Positions 1 through 9,063 are shown, numbered from the stretch's first letter. The stretch is 64,000 nucleotides of DNA from JBBRHQ01 sp963840235 (GCA_963840235.1 CAWIYC010000001.1:376450-440449); one strand, 5' to 3'. The notes: a model not told the origin generated them from the letters alone. Translations and numbers: made by a program.

Positions 1-481
1 CCTCGTCGGCCAGCTTGCCGGCGAAGTCCTGGGCGTCACGGACCTCGTAGCGATCGTCCATCAGCCGGATGTAGCCGTTGGCGCAGCCGGTCGGGTCGGC
101 GGCGACGGAGGCCGCATTGCCGCAGGACTGGTTGAAGCCGCGGTCGGTCATGCTGAAGGTCGCGTAGCCACGGTCGAGCCACCGGTGCATCGAGGAGAGG
201 CTGAGCTTGGAGCCGCCGTAGCCGTGGAACATCATCACCAGGGGGAAGTCGCCGTCGGGCCCCGAGGCAGGCACGGGCGGGAAGGCGACGTTGACGTCGA
301 TCGGGACGCCGTCGAAGGCCTTGGTCGTGCTGCGGGGACTGGTGTTTCCGCAGAAGCGGACGCCGTCTCCCTGCACGGTGCAGCTGACGTCTCCGTTGAA
401 GACGTCGGAGATGGCGGCGTTCGCGGCCGGTGCGAAGGTGAGCCCGGCCAAGGCGACCGAAAGGGCAATGAGCTTGCGCAT
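1..481 (-). CDS. secreted alpha/beta hydrolase (CocE/X-Pro-peptidase-like), 3' end outside window
   Basis: The reading frame opens at an ATG (complement of 479-481) and runs off the left edge, so only about 160 N-terminal residues are present. Residues 1-22 form a classical signal peptide (basic MRK, hydrophobic core, APAANA cleavage region), so the product is exported. The mature part has a beta-strand followed by HGYGG at residues 86-90, the oxyanion-loop pattern of alpha/beta hydrolases, and then a TDRGFNQS segment typical of CocE/NonD-type or tripeptidyl-peptidase-like hydrolases. The catalytic Ser, Asp and His would lie in the missing part, so the substrate cannot be stated. Several paired cysteines suggest an extracytoplasmic disulfide-bearing protein. 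Confidence 0.75.
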   Translation of the reverse strand, partial: MRKLIALSVALAGLTFAPAANAAISDVFNGDVSCTVQGDGVRFCGNTSPRSTTKAFDGVPIDVNVAFPPVPASGPDGDFPLVMMFHGYGGSKLSLSSMHRWLDRGYATFSMTDRGFNQSCGNAASVAADPTGCANGYIRLMDDRYEVRDAQDFAGKLADE

Positions 482-597
482 GTCTCTCCGTCTGTGTCCG
501 TGTCTGGGCGGGCCGCCCCCGCGGGCCCTGCCCCTGTCCTCTCCTGAAGGGCGGACAATAGCGCCGATCGACGCCACGAGCGTGGGCGGTGAGGCTA

Positions 598-669
598 TTC
601 CGGGGGGACGATTTGAACGCCCTCTTCCTGGACCAAAACCAGGCGTGCTGCCGGTTACACCACCCCGGA
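598..669 (-). tRNA. tRNA-Gln (anticodon TTG)
   Basis: On the minus strand a 72-nt cloverleaf can be drawn. The acceptor TCCGGGG pairs with CCCCGGA and is followed by discriminator A. The anticodon stem CCTGG/CCAGG encloses the loop TTTTGGT, giving anticodon TTG. The T-arm carries GTTCAAAT. CCA is not encoded. It lies between the hydrolase and a divergent membrane-protein gene. Confidence 0.93.
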
Positions 670-715
670 TCGCGCTCCGACCTTAGCGACGCCGGGACCG
701 CCATAGAGTCGCGGC

Positions 716-1213
716 ATGGAATCGGCCACAAGGGAGCGCGAGCTCTCCCGGCTCGATCTCGCCGGGGTCATCTACGGGATCGTCCTGGCGACGGCGCTGA
801 TCGGGGCCTTCAGCGAGCAGCCGAAGGTGGGGCCGGTCGCGACCTTCGCCGGGGTGATGGGCAGCGCGATCATCTTCTGGCTTGCCCACGCCTATGCCCA
901 CATCCTCGCATCGGGCGTGGTCGATCGAGCGCCGATCACCGCGCCGGCGGTGCGCGAGGCGCTGGTCCGGCAGTTGCCCTTGGTGCTCGGGGCCCTTCCA
1001 CCCGCCGTGGTGCTGTTGGCGACGCCGGTCGGACTGCTTTCCGAGGACCATTCCGAGTCGCTGGCCCTGCTCGTCGGAGTTGCGCTTCTGGCTGCCTTTG
1101 GCTTCATCGCCGCCCGTCGCCGCAGGGCCGGGGTAATCGGGACGATCGTCCTCACCGGGATCAGCGCCGGGCTGGGGCTGGTCATGGTCGGGCTGAAGTC
1201 GGCGGTCCATTGA
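716..1213 (+). CDS. small integral membrane protein of unknown function
   Basis: Encodes 165 residues from an ATG. A short charged N-terminus (MESATRERELSRLD) is followed by about four to five hydrophobic segments, roughly residues 16-33, 43-62, 87-105, 116-132 and 140-160, with an RRRR cluster near residue 134 that should sit in the cytoplasm. No catalytic motif is recognised. It stands alone between tRNA-Gln and glmU, so context gives no function. The hydrophobic pattern and GC3-rich codon use support a real gene. Confidence 0.75.
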   Translation: MESATRERELSRLDLAGVIYGIVLATALIGAFSEQPKVGPVATFAGVMGSAIIFWLAHAYAHILASGVVDRAPITAPAVREALVRQLPLVLGALPPAVVLLATPVGLLSEDHSESLALLVGVALLAAFGFIAARRRRAGVIGTIVLTGISAGLGLVMVGLKSAVH

Positions 1214-1329
1214 GCGCCGATTTCGCCGGCTGGAGCCTGAACAGCGCCGCCCTGGCCGGTCGCGACTTGGCCAGATCCCGCTCGGCCTAGCCTCCGCGTC
1301 CGCCCATCCCACGGGGCCCCCCGTCGACG

Positions 1330-1387
1330 GGTGGATTCCGTCTTCCATATGGACGGATTCCACCCATCGATTTCGATGGAATCCACC
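1330..1387 (+). promoter_or_regulatory. competing inverted repeats in the glmU upstream region
   Basis: Three related arms lie just before glmU. GGTGGATTCC (1330-1339) is exactly complementary to GGAATCCACC (1378-1387). The longer arm 1330-1342 also pairs with 1352-1364 with one mismatch. Inside, CCATCGA (1364-1370) pairs with TCGATGG (1373-1379). These pairings exclude one another, as in attenuators or switches. The GTG of glmU is at 1417, 30 nt after the last arm. A regulatory role is inferred from structure only. Confidence 0.4.
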
Positions 1388-1416
1388 ACAACCCGGTCCG
1401 GTCTACGATCTCGCGG

Positions 1417-2814
1417 GTGAGCAAGGCCCCAACCGTCCTTGTCATGGCCGCCGGCGAGGGAACGCGGATGCGTTCCTCGCTGCCCAAGGTCCTGCACCCG
1501 GTCTGCGGCCGGCCGCTCGTCTCCTGGCCGATCTTTGCGGCCAGTGAGGCCGGGGCCGGGCGGATTGCGGTGATCGTCTCTCCTGGCCTCGACATCTCCG
1601 CCGCGCTGCCAGAGGGCACCGAGACCGTGATCCAGCCAGAGGCCAACGGCACCGGCGGGGCTGTCCGGGCGGCGGGAGACCTGATCGCCTCCTCGGATAC
1701 GGTCGTCGTCCTCTCCGGCGACCATCCGCTGATCTCGGCAGATGTCGTCGCCGCCCTCCTCTCGGCTCACGCCGAGAGCGGGGCCGCCGCCACGGTGATG
1801 ACGACGATCCTCGAGGATCCCGGCAGCTATGGGCGCATCCTTCGCGACGACCGCGGCGACCTCGAGCGGATCGTCGAGGCCAAGGAACCCGGGGACGCGA
1901 CCGCCGAGGAGCTGGCGATCAAGGAGATCAACACCGGGACCTACGCCTTCGCCGCCGCCCCGCTGGCCGAGGCCCTGGGGCGGATCGGCAACGACAACGC
2001 CCAGGGCGAGTACTACCTCGGCGACGTCCTGCCGCTGATGCGGGCCGAGGGCCTCAAGGTCGCGGCCCACCTCGCCACCGACGAGGCCGTGAGCCTCGGC
2101 GTCAACAACCGGGTAGACCTCGCCACGGCCGAGGCCGCGGCACGGGCGCGGATCCTGGAGCGGCACATGCTCGCCGGGGTGACCGTAGCCGACCCCGGCT
2201 CGACCTGGGTCGATGCAGACGTCACCCTCGGCGCCGACGTCCGGCTCGAACCCGGGACCAGCCTTCACGGCCGCACCGAGGTCGGCCCGGGGTCGGTCGT
2301 CGGGCCGCACACGACTCTGATCGACACCACTCTCGGGCGTGAGGTGACGGTGCCTCACTCCTACCTGGTCGAGTGCGAGGTGCTCGACCGATGCACGGTC
2401 GGGCCCTTCGCTCACCTGAGGCCGGGAACGGTGTTGCGCGACGGCGCCAAGGCCGGTTCCTTCGTCGAGATCAAGAACTCCGAGATCGGCGAGGGCTCAA
2501 AGGTCCCGCACCTCTCCTATCTCGGGGACGCGGCCGTCGGCTCCGGCTCGAACCTTGGCGCCGGCGCGATCACCGCCAACTACGACGGGTCCCGCAAGCA
2601 CCGGACGGTGATCGGCGACCACGTGCGGATCGGCGTCGACACGATGATGGTCGCGCCTGTTGACATCGGCGATGGGGCTTACACTGGCGCCGGCGCGGTC
2701 ATCCGCTCCGACGTCCCGCCGGGGTCGCTGGCGGTCTCGGCGGGCGAGCAGCGGAACATCGCCGACTATTCGAAGCGCAAGGCGCCGCAAAGCGAAGAGG
2801 AAGACGACTCTTGA
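1417..2814 (+). CDS. glmU: bifunctional UDP-N-acetylglucosamine pyrophosphorylase / glucosamine-1-phosphate N-acetyltransferase
   Basis: Cytoplasmic enzyme that acetylates glucosamine-1-phosphate and then uridylates it to UDP-GlcNAc, the precursor of peptidoglycan. At 465 residues it has the usual GlmU length. The N-terminal uridyltransferase begins with the nucleotide-binding signature MAAGEGTRMRSSLPKVLHPV (about residues 9-28). The second half is a left-handed beta-helix of hexapeptide repeats containing SYLGD and the acetyl-CoA-site segment GAGAITANYDG. The start is GTG at 1417. The stop TGA at 2812 overlaps a TTG start of prs, so the two are probably translationally coupled, as in many Gram-positives where glmU and prs are adjacent. 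Confidence 0.97.
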   Translation: MSKAPTVLVMAAGEGTRMRSSLPKVLHPVCGRPLVSWPIFAASEAGAGRIAVIVSPGLDISAALPEGTETVIQPEANGTGGAVRAAGDLIASSDTVVVLSGDHPLISADVVAALLSAHAESGAAATVMTTILEDPGSYGRILRDDRGDLERIVEAKEPGDATAEELAIKEINTGTYAFAAAPLAEALGRIGNDNAQGEYYLGDVLPLMRAEGLKVAAHLATDEAVSLGVNNRVDLATAEAAARARILERHMLAGVTVADPGSTWVDADVTLGADVRLEPGTSLHGRTEVGPGSVVGPHTTLIDTTLGREVTVPHSYLVECEVLDRCTVGPFAHLRPGTVLRDGAKAGSFVEIKNSEIGEGSKVPHLSYLGDAAVGSGSNLGAGAITANYDGSRKHRTVIGDHVRIGVDTMMVAPVDIGDGAYTGAGAVIRSDVPPGSLAVSAGEQRNIADYSKRKAPQSEEEDDS

Positions 2815-3842
2815 GCACGATGCCCGAAGCCCGACCGGCGACCGCGATCCCGCACGACTACTCGAAGCGGATGATGGTCTTCGGCGGCCGCTGCTCAATG
2901 GACCTGGCCGCCAAGATCGCCAACAAGCTCGACCTCGACGTCGGCCAGGTGACGCTGAAGACCTTTGCCGATGGCGAGGTCTATTGCCGCTACGAGGAGT
3001 CGATCCGCGGGGCGGATGTCTTCCTCGTCCAGTCGACCTGTGCCAACGAGCAGACGGGGATGACCCCCAACGATGCCCTGATGGAGCTGTTGATGATGGC
3101 GGACGCCGCCCAGGGCGCCTCGGCCCACCGGATCATCGCGGTTATGCCCTGGTACGGCTACGCGCGGCAGGACAAGAAGTCGGCCCCGCGCGAGCCGATC
3201 TCGGCCCGCGTCGTCGCCAAGTGCCTGGAGCAGGTCGGCGTTGACCGCGTCCTCACGATGGACCTCCACGCCGGCCAGGTCCAGGGCTTCTTCCACGTCC
3301 CGGTCGACCACATGACCGCGATGCCGATGCTGACCCAGTGGTTCACCGACCAGGATCAGGGCAATCAGGACCTCGTGATCGTCTCCCCCGACGCCGGCAG
3401 GGTGAAATCCGCTCGGAACTTTGCCCGCAAGGTCGGGTCCCACTGGGCGGTGATGGAGAAGGAGCGCCCGGCCCAGCAGGTCGCCGAGATCGGCTACGTG
3501 GTCGGCGACGTCAAGGGCAAGACGGCGGTCCTGGTCGACGACATGATCGACACTGCGGGCACGCTCTGCGCGGCCGCGCAGACAGTCCTCGATGAGGGCG
3601 CGGCACGGGTGATCGCCTGCGCCACCCACGGAGTCTTCTCCGGTCCGGCGTACGAGCGTCTCGCCTACGATAGCTCGCACATCGAGCGCATCGTGGTCAC
3701 CGACACCATCCCCCTGCGGCCGGGAGCGCCCGACAACATAACCGTCCTTTCCACGGCGGGAACGTTTGCCGACTCGATCAGGCGGATCTTCACCGACGAC
3801 TCGGTCTCGGAGATCTTCGCCGGGGAGAACCAGCTGTTCTGA
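2811..3842 (+). CDS. prs: ribose-phosphate pyrophosphokinase
   Basis: Makes PRPP from ribose-5-phosphate and ATP for nucleotide, His and Trp synthesis. The 343-residue protein has the N-terminal half with the ATP-loop RQDKKSAPREPIS, the divalent-metal region DLHAGQVQGFF, and the PRPP-binding loop DDMIDTAGTL near the C-terminus. The TTG at 2811 overlaps the glmU stop. An in-frame ATG at 2820 is a reasonable alternative that would shorten the protein by three residues. Its TGA overlaps the ATG of the next gene (TGATG), so glmU-prs-lipoprotein look like one transcription unit. Confidence 0.97.
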   Translation: MSTMPEARPATAIPHDYSKRMMVFGGRCSMDLAAKIANKLDLDVGQVTLKTFADGEVYCRYEESIRGADVFLVQSTCANEQTGMTPNDALMELLMMADAAQGASAHRIIAVMPWYGYARQDKKSAPREPISARVVAKCLEQVGVDRVLTMDLHAGQVQGFFHVPVDHMTAMPMLTQWFTDQDQGNQDLVIVSPDAGRVKSARNFARKVGSHWAVMEKERPAQQVAEIGYVVGDVKGKTAVLVDDMIDTAGTLCAAAQTVLDEGAARVIACATHGVFSGPAYERLAYDSSHIERIVVTDTIPLRPGAPDNITVLSTAGTFADSIRRIFTDDSVSEIFAGENQLF

Positions 3843-4306
3843 TGCGCCGGCTCCGAGTCGCGGTACCGCTGCTGGCGGTCACCACTGCCCTTGTCTCCCT
3901 CGCCGGCTGCGGCGGCTCGGACGGCTCGACCTCCGCCGAGACCACCGGACCGCCGCCGAACCAGAACCTGACCGCCGGGTTCACCGGGGTCGAGCGGGAG
4001 GCGCTGACGGCGGCACAGGCCTACTTCAACGCCTTCTCCCGTGGCGATCAGAACACGGTCTGCGCGCTCACCACCATCGGGTCGTCGAAGGCGGCGATCG
4101 CGAAATGCCGCCAGACGCTCGCGTCCCTGGGCCCCTCGAGACAGCCGAGGTTCAAGGTCGTCTACGTCAGGGTCAAAGGCAGCAGCGCCAAGGTGCTGCT
4201 GAAGCCGACGGGCAGCTTCGGCGAGACGACCCTGTTCGACCTCCGGCGGGTGGGCGGGGAGTGGAAGGTCGTCACGGTCAGCGTCCCGGTTGGCGCTGCT
4301 CCCTAG
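3842..4306 (+). CDS. putative lipoprotein of unknown function
   Basis: Encodes 154 residues with a textbook lipoprotein signal: MRRLR, a hydrophobic core, then the lipobox LAGC (residues 20-23) followed by a GGSDGSTSAETTGPP linker. The mature domain, about 110 residues, starts with an amphipathic helix (EREALTAAQAYFNAFSRGDQ) and ends with alternating strands (GEWKVVTVSV), the layout of NTF2/SnoaL-like lipoproteins. That fold assignment is inference. The ATG overlaps the prs stop. The product should be anchored on the outer face of the membrane. Confidence 0.8.
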   Translation: MRRLRVAVPLLAVTTALVSLAGCGGSDGSTSAETTGPPPNQNLTAGFTGVEREALTAAQAYFNAFSRGDQNTVCALTTIGSSKAAIAKCRQTLASLGPSRQPRFKVVYVRVKGSSAKVLLKPTGSFGETTLFDLRRVGGEWKVVTVSVPVGAAP

Positions 4307-4326
4307 CCGGGCGGACGGAGTCGCCG

Positions 4327-5049
4327 ATGAGACTGGTGGGGCACAAGGGCGCCGACCGGATCCGGCCCGGAAACACGCTCGAGAGCTTCGCCGCCGCGGT
4401 CGAGGCAGGCGTCGACATGATCGAGTTCGACGTGCTCTGGCTCCCCGACGGGCATCCGAAGGCGCCGGCATCCGAGCGCTCCCCGCTGGTCGTCGCCCAC
4501 GACTGGCATGACGCCCGCCGCCGCGACCCGCTCACCCTGGACGAGACCCTCGATGCCTTCACCCGGCCGCCGCTCGATCGGGTCGAGATCGATTGCGACG
4601 TCAAGCTCCCGGGTCGCGAGGTGGAGCTGGTGGCAGCCCTGACTGAGCGGGGCCTGGTCGAGCGGACGATGGTCTCGACGATGGAGCTGAGCACGCTCGA
4701 GCGGCTGCGACGGCTGGCGCCCGGGCTGAGGCGGGGCTGGACCTACCCCAAGGTCACGCGGGACTGGACCTCGAAGCGCTGGGCGATCCTCCTGGTCTAC
4801 GCGGGGCTGGCGCTGATGCGGCGCCGCGCCCCCGCTCTGGCCGCGACGGAGCTGCCGCGGATGGGGGTCGAGGCGATGTGGGTCTACCACCCGGTGATCA
4901 CCCCCCGATTGGCCGCCGCGACCCGCGCCGCCGGAGTCGAGCTGATCGCCTGGACCGTGGACGAGCGGAAGGCGATGCGGCGGCTGGCCGAGATCGGGGT
5001 GGACGGCATCTGCAGCAACGACCCTCGGCTATTCGCCGAGCTGAGCTAG
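4327..5049 (+). CDS. glycerophosphodiester phosphodiesterase
   Basis: Hydrolyses glycerophosphodiesters to an alcohol and glycerol-3-phosphate. From the ATG at 4327 it is 240 residues, typical for the family. It begins with VGHKGADRIRPGNTLESF (the HxG...PENT region, here H6, K7 and PGNT) followed by DMIEFDV, which supplies the acidic metal ligands. The His of VVAHDWHD is the second catalytic histidine, and the C-terminus has the usual AWTVDE and DGICSNDP. In HKGAD, Lys replaces the usual Arg of the HRG motif, a conservative change. It is 20 bp downstream of the lipoprotein and probably in the same operon. No signal peptide is seen, so it is probably cytoplasmic. Confidence 0.9.
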   Translation: MRLVGHKGADRIRPGNTLESFAAAVEAGVDMIEFDVLWLPDGHPKAPASERSPLVVAHDWHDARRRDPLTLDETLDAFTRPPLDRVEIDCDVKLPGREVELVAALTERGLVERTMVSTMELSTLERLRRLAPGLRRGWTYPKVTRDWTSKRWAILLVYAGLALMRRRAPALAATELPRMGVEAMWVYHPVITPRLAAATRAAGVELIAWTVDERKAMRRLAEIGVDGICSNDPRLFAELS

Positions 5050-5092
5050 ACGGGTACAGAAACCTCCGCGTCGGCGCCTAGAGTGGGTCGCC

Positions 5093-6658
5093 GTGGAGAG
5101 CGCCGCGGCCACCGCCAACGGAGACCGGATGGCTCCGGGGACGGTGATGGCGCTGGTCGCGATGGGGCTCGGCGTGCTGGTGATCGCCAACGACTTCACC
5201 GCGCTCAACGTCGCCCTGCCGTCGATCGAGCACGATCTCGACACCGACGTCGGCACCACCCAGTGGGTGATCAACGCCTACGCGCTGACCTTCGGCATGG
5301 CGATCGTCACAGGCGGAAAGCTCGCCGACATGTTCGGCCGTCGCCGGGTCTTCTTCATCGGCTCGGTCATCTTCGCGGTCTTCTCAGTCGCCGGCGGCCT
5401 CGCCCCCAACACCGGCCTGCTGATAGCGGCCCGGGTGGGAATGGGGATCGGCGGGGCGCTGATGTGGCCGGCGATCCTCGGCATGACCTTCGCCGCGCTG
5501 CCGGAAAGCAAGGCTGGGCTGGCCGGCGGCCTCATCCTCGGTGCCGCCGGGATCGGCAACGCGATGGGCCCCCTGGTCGGCGGTGCCCTGGCCGAGCTCG
5601 CCAGCTGGCGCTGGATCTTCTTCCTCAACGTCCCGATCGCGGCCCTGGCGATGGTCGTCACCTACCTCAAGGTCCACCAGCCTCCGGTCGAGGTCGAAGA
5701 GCGGCGAATCGACTACGTCGGCATCGCCACCCTCTCCCTCTCCCTGGTGTTCCTGCTGGTCGGCATGGACCAGGCGGCAGACTGGGGGTGGGGCGACCCG
5801 CGGGTGGTGGCGATGTTCGTCGCCGCCGCAGCCCTCGCGATCGCCTTCGCCTTCGTCGAGCCGCGGATGAAGGCCGCGGCCTTGGTGCCGCGCGACATCA
5901 TCCGCAACCGCCCCTTCACCGCCGCCTGCCTGGCGACCCTGCTGATGTCGGCGGTCTTCTTCACCACCGTCCTCTACGCCCCCCAGCTGATGCAGAAGAT
6001 CCTCGGCTACTCGCCGTTGAAGTCGGGGGTCGGGATGCTGCCGATGCTCGCCGTCTTCGCCCTGACCTCGTTCGTCGCCGGTCCGCTCTACAACCGGATC
6101 GGCGGTAAGACCGTGGTCACCGCCGGCTCGGTCGGCCTCGTCGTCGGCCCCTTCCTGCTCTCCCAGTTCGGCGCCGAATCCGGCTACACCGCCCTGATCC
6201 CCGGGTTGATCATCACCGGCATCGGGGTCGGCCTCTTCTATCCCTCGGTGACGACCGCGGCCGTCACCGCCCTCGACCCCTCGCGATCGAGCCTCGCCGG
6301 CGGCATCGTCTACATGTTCCAGATCGCCGGAGGCGCGGTCGGCCTCGGCCTGGCGACGACCATCTTCACCACCACCTCGCAGAGCCAGGTCGCCGACGAC
6401 GCGCTCAAGCAGGGCCTGCACCTGAGCGAAGGCCAGGCCGATGTGATCCACGGCTCTCTCGCCGGGACCGACACCGGTCAGCAGGTGATCCACCAGTTCC
6501 CGCAGGCGGCGACCAAGCTCCTCGACGTCGTCAGCGAGTCGTTCGTCGCCGGCATCTCGACGGCCTTCGAGGTGATCTCTGCGATCGCCGTCGGCGGGCT
6601 GGTCGTCTCGCTGCTGTTCGTCGGCGGCTCTCTGCTGGGGCACCGCCGCCGAGAGTGA
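5093..6658 (+). CDS. MFS transporter, DHA2 (14-TM) drug-efflux family
   Basis: Encodes 521 residues from a GTG. The hydrophobicity pattern fits 14 transmembrane segments, the DHA2 topology of proton-driven multidrug exporters. Motif A (GKLADMFGRRRVF) lies in the first cytoplasmic loop, and the family TM1 pattern NDFTALNVALPSIEHDL precedes it. The periplasmic loop before the last helix (about residues 425-485) is hydrophilic. The substrate cannot be told from sequence. It follows the phosphodiesterase by 43 bp with its own probable start context and no adjacent regulator. Confidence 0.92.
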   Translation: MESAAATANGDRMAPGTVMALVAMGLGVLVIANDFTALNVALPSIEHDLDTDVGTTQWVINAYALTFGMAIVTGGKLADMFGRRRVFFIGSVIFAVFSVAGGLAPNTGLLIAARVGMGIGGALMWPAILGMTFAALPESKAGLAGGLILGAAGIGNAMGPLVGGALAELASWRWIFFLNVPIAALAMVVTYLKVHQPPVEVEERRIDYVGIATLSLSLVFLLVGMDQAADWGWGDPRVVAMFVAAAALAIAFAFVEPRMKAAALVPRDIIRNRPFTAACLATLLMSAVFFTTVLYAPQLMQKILGYSPLKSGVGMLPMLAVFALTSFVAGPLYNRIGGKTVVTAGSVGLVVGPFLLSQFGAESGYTALIPGLIITGIGVGLFYPSVTTAAVTALDPSRSSLAGGIVYMFQIAGGAVGLGLATTIFTTTSQSQVADDALKQGLHLSEGQADVIHGSLAGTDTGQQVIHQFPQAATKLLDVVSESFVAGISTAFEVISAIAVGGLVVSLLFVGGSLLGHRRRE

Positions 6659-6704
6659 TTTGAATCACCAATGAGGTGACTTATTGAAGTTTCGCGGGGG
6701 CGGT

Positions 6705-7550
6705 CTAGATGGTGCCGGGCTCCGGGGCGCCCTTCCTGCGGCGAACGGCGAACTCGAGCTCCGCGGTGGTGAAGCCGCCGACCGCCTCGCCTTCGGTCGC
6801 GTAGCGGTAGAGCGCGACGCCGAAGATCCCGGTCAGGGCGCGGGAGATGAGCGCGGCGACGGCGATCACGATCGCCCCGATCACGACCAGCAGCGCCCCC
6901 GCGTAGCTGGATGAGGACCAGACCGCGAAGCCGGCCAGGACCAGAAGCGCTCCGGGCAGGACGCCGAGGAGGAAGACAGCGCCGCCGATGGCGATGTTTC
7001 CGGTGATCTGCTGGCCCCAGCGCGCGCGGAAGAGGCCGGCGGCACGCTTCAGCGTCTCGAACGGCCCGGTTCCCTCGAGCGCGATCACAGGGACCGCGAG
7101 GAAGGTGATCAGCGACCAGCCGATGTCGAGCAGCCGGCCGAAGATCTGCCCGAAGATCCCGCCCTCGCTCTCCAGCGCGCTGAGGACGAGGCCGACGATG
7201 GTCGAGACCGCGGCCCAGCCCGCAATCTGGCTGAATCGGCTTCGGGCAACGGCGAGACCGTCGCCGACAGTAGCCTCCTGCCCGCGGAAGATCATGTCGG
7301 CGGCGGCCGCGAGCCCGACGCTGAAGTAGAAGCCCACCAGCGCCAGCAGGTAGAAGCCGATCACCGCCAGCGGCGCTCCGGCCGCCAGCTTGTCGTCGCT
7401 GATCAGGTAGATGCCGGGCCCGAGGACGATTGCGGCGCAGACGATCGTCGCCACCGCGCCGTAGAGCGGGAACCGGATCAGCGCCGGGTTCTCACGCAGC
7501 AGCCCCCAGCTCTTCTTGGTCAGCTCCCAGCCCTTGCGGATGCGGCTCAT
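6705..7550 (-). CDS. polytopic membrane protein of the DUF6159-like type
   Basis: Encodes 281 residues from the ATG at 7550, chosen because GGGGAG lies 6 nt upstream; a TTG six bases earlier would sit directly against that site. The N-terminus MSRIRKGWELTKKSWGLLRENP is a cytoplasmic amphipathic helix, followed by about six transmembrane segments with Ala/Gly/Val-rich interiors. This layout, including RGW-like and LRENPALIRFPL segments, is seen in uncharacterised actinobacterial membrane proteins of the DUF6159 type. The function is unknown. Downstream of it 46 bp separate its stop from the converging MFS gene. Confidence 0.8.
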   Translation of the reverse strand: MSRIRKGWELTKKSWGLLRENPALIRFPLYGAVATIVCAAIVLGPGIYLISDDKLAAGAPLAVIGFYLLALVGFYFSVGLAAAADMIFRGQEATVGDGLAVARSRFSQIAGWAAVSTIVGLVLSALESEGGIFGQIFGRLLDIGWSLITFLAVPVIALEGTGPFETLKRAAGLFRARWGQQITGNIAIGGAVFLLGVLPGALLVLAGFAVWSSSSYAGALLVVIGAIVIAVAALISRALTGIFGVALYRYATEGEAVGGFTTAELEFAVRRRKGAPEPGTI

Positions 7551-7644
7551 TCGCAACTCCCCACTTTCTGCTTCCTCGCTGGTCGAGTCCGGTGCATGCT
7601 TCGGAGTATCGGCGGCTGGCCCTGCGGGTTTAGCCGCGGGGAAT

Positions 7645-9063
7645 CTAGCCCCGGGCCGCGATGCCCGGCGTCCTGATCACGCCTCGGCTCTTGAAGTAGC
7701 TCCACTCCTGCTCGCCCAGTTCGGTCGAGGGCGGATCGGCGTAGACCCACTCGCGCATGATCCGGTACCAGTTGCGCCTCGCCTGCAGCTGGCCGAGGAC
7801 GGCGACGACCCCGATCTCCATCCGCCGTCCCATCAGCTCGTCCGCCGGCAGCGACTCACGGCGCATCAGGTCGAAGTACTCCGAGCGCGGATCGTGGATG
7901 GACTCGATGATCCGCATCACCCGGGGGGCGTCGATCTCGATCTCGGCGTCCTCCATATACCAGCCCCCGACCGCCTTGACGTGCTCCATCAGGCGCTCGG
8001 CGTCGAGCTTCGAGGGATTCTTGACGAAGCCGAGGTCGTGGAGCGAAGAGCGCAGCTCCTCTGGGTCGTCGCGGACGATCGCGTCGATCGCCCTCTGCTC
8101 GAGCGTGATCTGCTCGATGTCGAGCCGTTTGGTCATGCCGAAGTCGAGGAAGGCGACGCGGCCGTCGCCCATGAGGATGAAGTTGCCCGGGTGGGGGTCG
8201 GCGTTGAAGTGCTGGAGGTGGTAGATCGAACCGAAGCTGCCGCGGAAGACGATCTCGCCGAAGCGGCTGCGCTCCTCGCCGGGAAGCTGCTTGACCTGCT
8301 CGAACTGCATCCCCTCGACGTACTCGGTGACCAGGACCCGCCGTCGCGAGAGGCGGGTGAGGACGTCGGGCACGTAGATGAAGGGATGGTCGCGATAGGC
8401 CCGTGAGAAGGTGCGCTGGTTCTGGGCCTCGTACTCGTAGTCCAGCTCCTCCAGGACCCGCTCGCGGATCTCATGGGCGATCGCCTTTGCGTCGAGCCCC
8501 GGCGCCAGCGCCCTCGCCAGCCGCACCAGCGTGCCGGCGTTTCGCAGGTCGGCGTCGAGCACCTCGGCGATGCCCGGGTACTGGATCTTGACCGCGACCG
8601 GGCGGCCGTCGAGCAGCTTCGCCCGGTGGACCTGGCCGATCGAGGCCGCGGCGAAGGCCTCTTGGTCGAACTCGGCGAACAGCTCCGAGAGCGGCTCTCC
8701 GTCGTACTCCTCCTCGAGCACCTTGGCCACCTTTTCCCAGGGCATCGCCGGGGCGTCGGTGCGCAGTTTCGCCAGCTGCTCCTGGTAGATCTCGCGGTAT
8801 TCGTCGGGAATGAACTCGGTGTCGATGAAGGAGGCGAACTGACCCAGCTTCATCGCCGCCCCCTTCATCTGTCCCAGGGCGGCGACCATCTTCATCGCCG
8901 TCTCGGTGTGGCGATGCTCGAGCCGCTCCTGGCCGGAGCTCTCCGATCGGGCCACGTTCGCCGCCCTGGTGCCGGCGTAGCGCGCTCCCTGGGTGCCGAG
9001 GACCGAACCGAGCTTGGCAGAGCGGCGCACCCGGCCCTTGGGAATCTTCGACTCGTCGGCCAT
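7645..9063 (-). CDS. AarF/UbiB (ABC1) family atypical protein kinase
   Basis: Encodes 472 residues from the ATG at 9063; a GTG two codons upstream is possible. All ABC1 hallmarks are present: the KxGQ motif (MKLGQFASF), the Ala-rich nucleotide loop AAASIGQV in place of a Gly-rich loop, VAVKIQYPG with the catalytic-lobe lysine, ExD within DYEYEAQNQ, the catalytic HFNADPHPGNF and the metal-binding LDFGMTKR. In other bacteria the family supports isoprenoid lipid or quinone metabolism. In actinobacteria the substrate is unknown. No transmembrane helix is seen at the C-terminus, unlike UbiB of E. coli. It is divergent from rplY, with 82 bp between starts. Confidence 0.93.
   Translation of the reverse strand: MADESKIPKGRVRRSAKLGSVLGTQGARYAGTRAANVARSESSGQERLEHRHTETAMKMVAALGQMKGAAMKLGQFASFIDTEFIPDEYREIYQEQLAKLRTDAPAMPWEKVAKVLEEEYDGEPLSELFAEFDQEAFAAASIGQVHRAKLLDGRPVAVKIQYPGIAEVLDADLRNAGTLVRLARALAPGLDAKAIAHEIRERVLEELDYEYEAQNQRTFSRAYRDHPFIYVPDVLTRLSRRRVLVTEYVEGMQFEQVKQLPGEERSRFGEIVFRGSFGSIYHLQHFNADPHPGNFILMGDGRVAFLDFGMTKRLDIEQITLEQRAIDAIVRDDPEELRSSLHDLGFVKNPSKLDAERLMEHVKAVGGWYMEDAEIEIDAPRVMRIIESIHDPRSEYFDLMRRESLPADELMGRRMEIGVVAVLGQLQARRNWYRIMREWVYADPPSTELGEQEWSYFKSRGVIRTPGIAARG

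Noticed and set aside
36..731. Long minus-strand open frame over the hydrolase and tRNA-Gln
   Set aside because: It is Arg-rich, runs through the tRNA gene and is a shadow of the signal-peptide-bearing hydrolase frame.
892..2415. 507-codon minus-strand open frame opposite glmU
   Set aside because: Composition is that of a complementary-strand shadow (Gly/Arg/Asp-rich without motifs) and it lies across the clear glmU frame.
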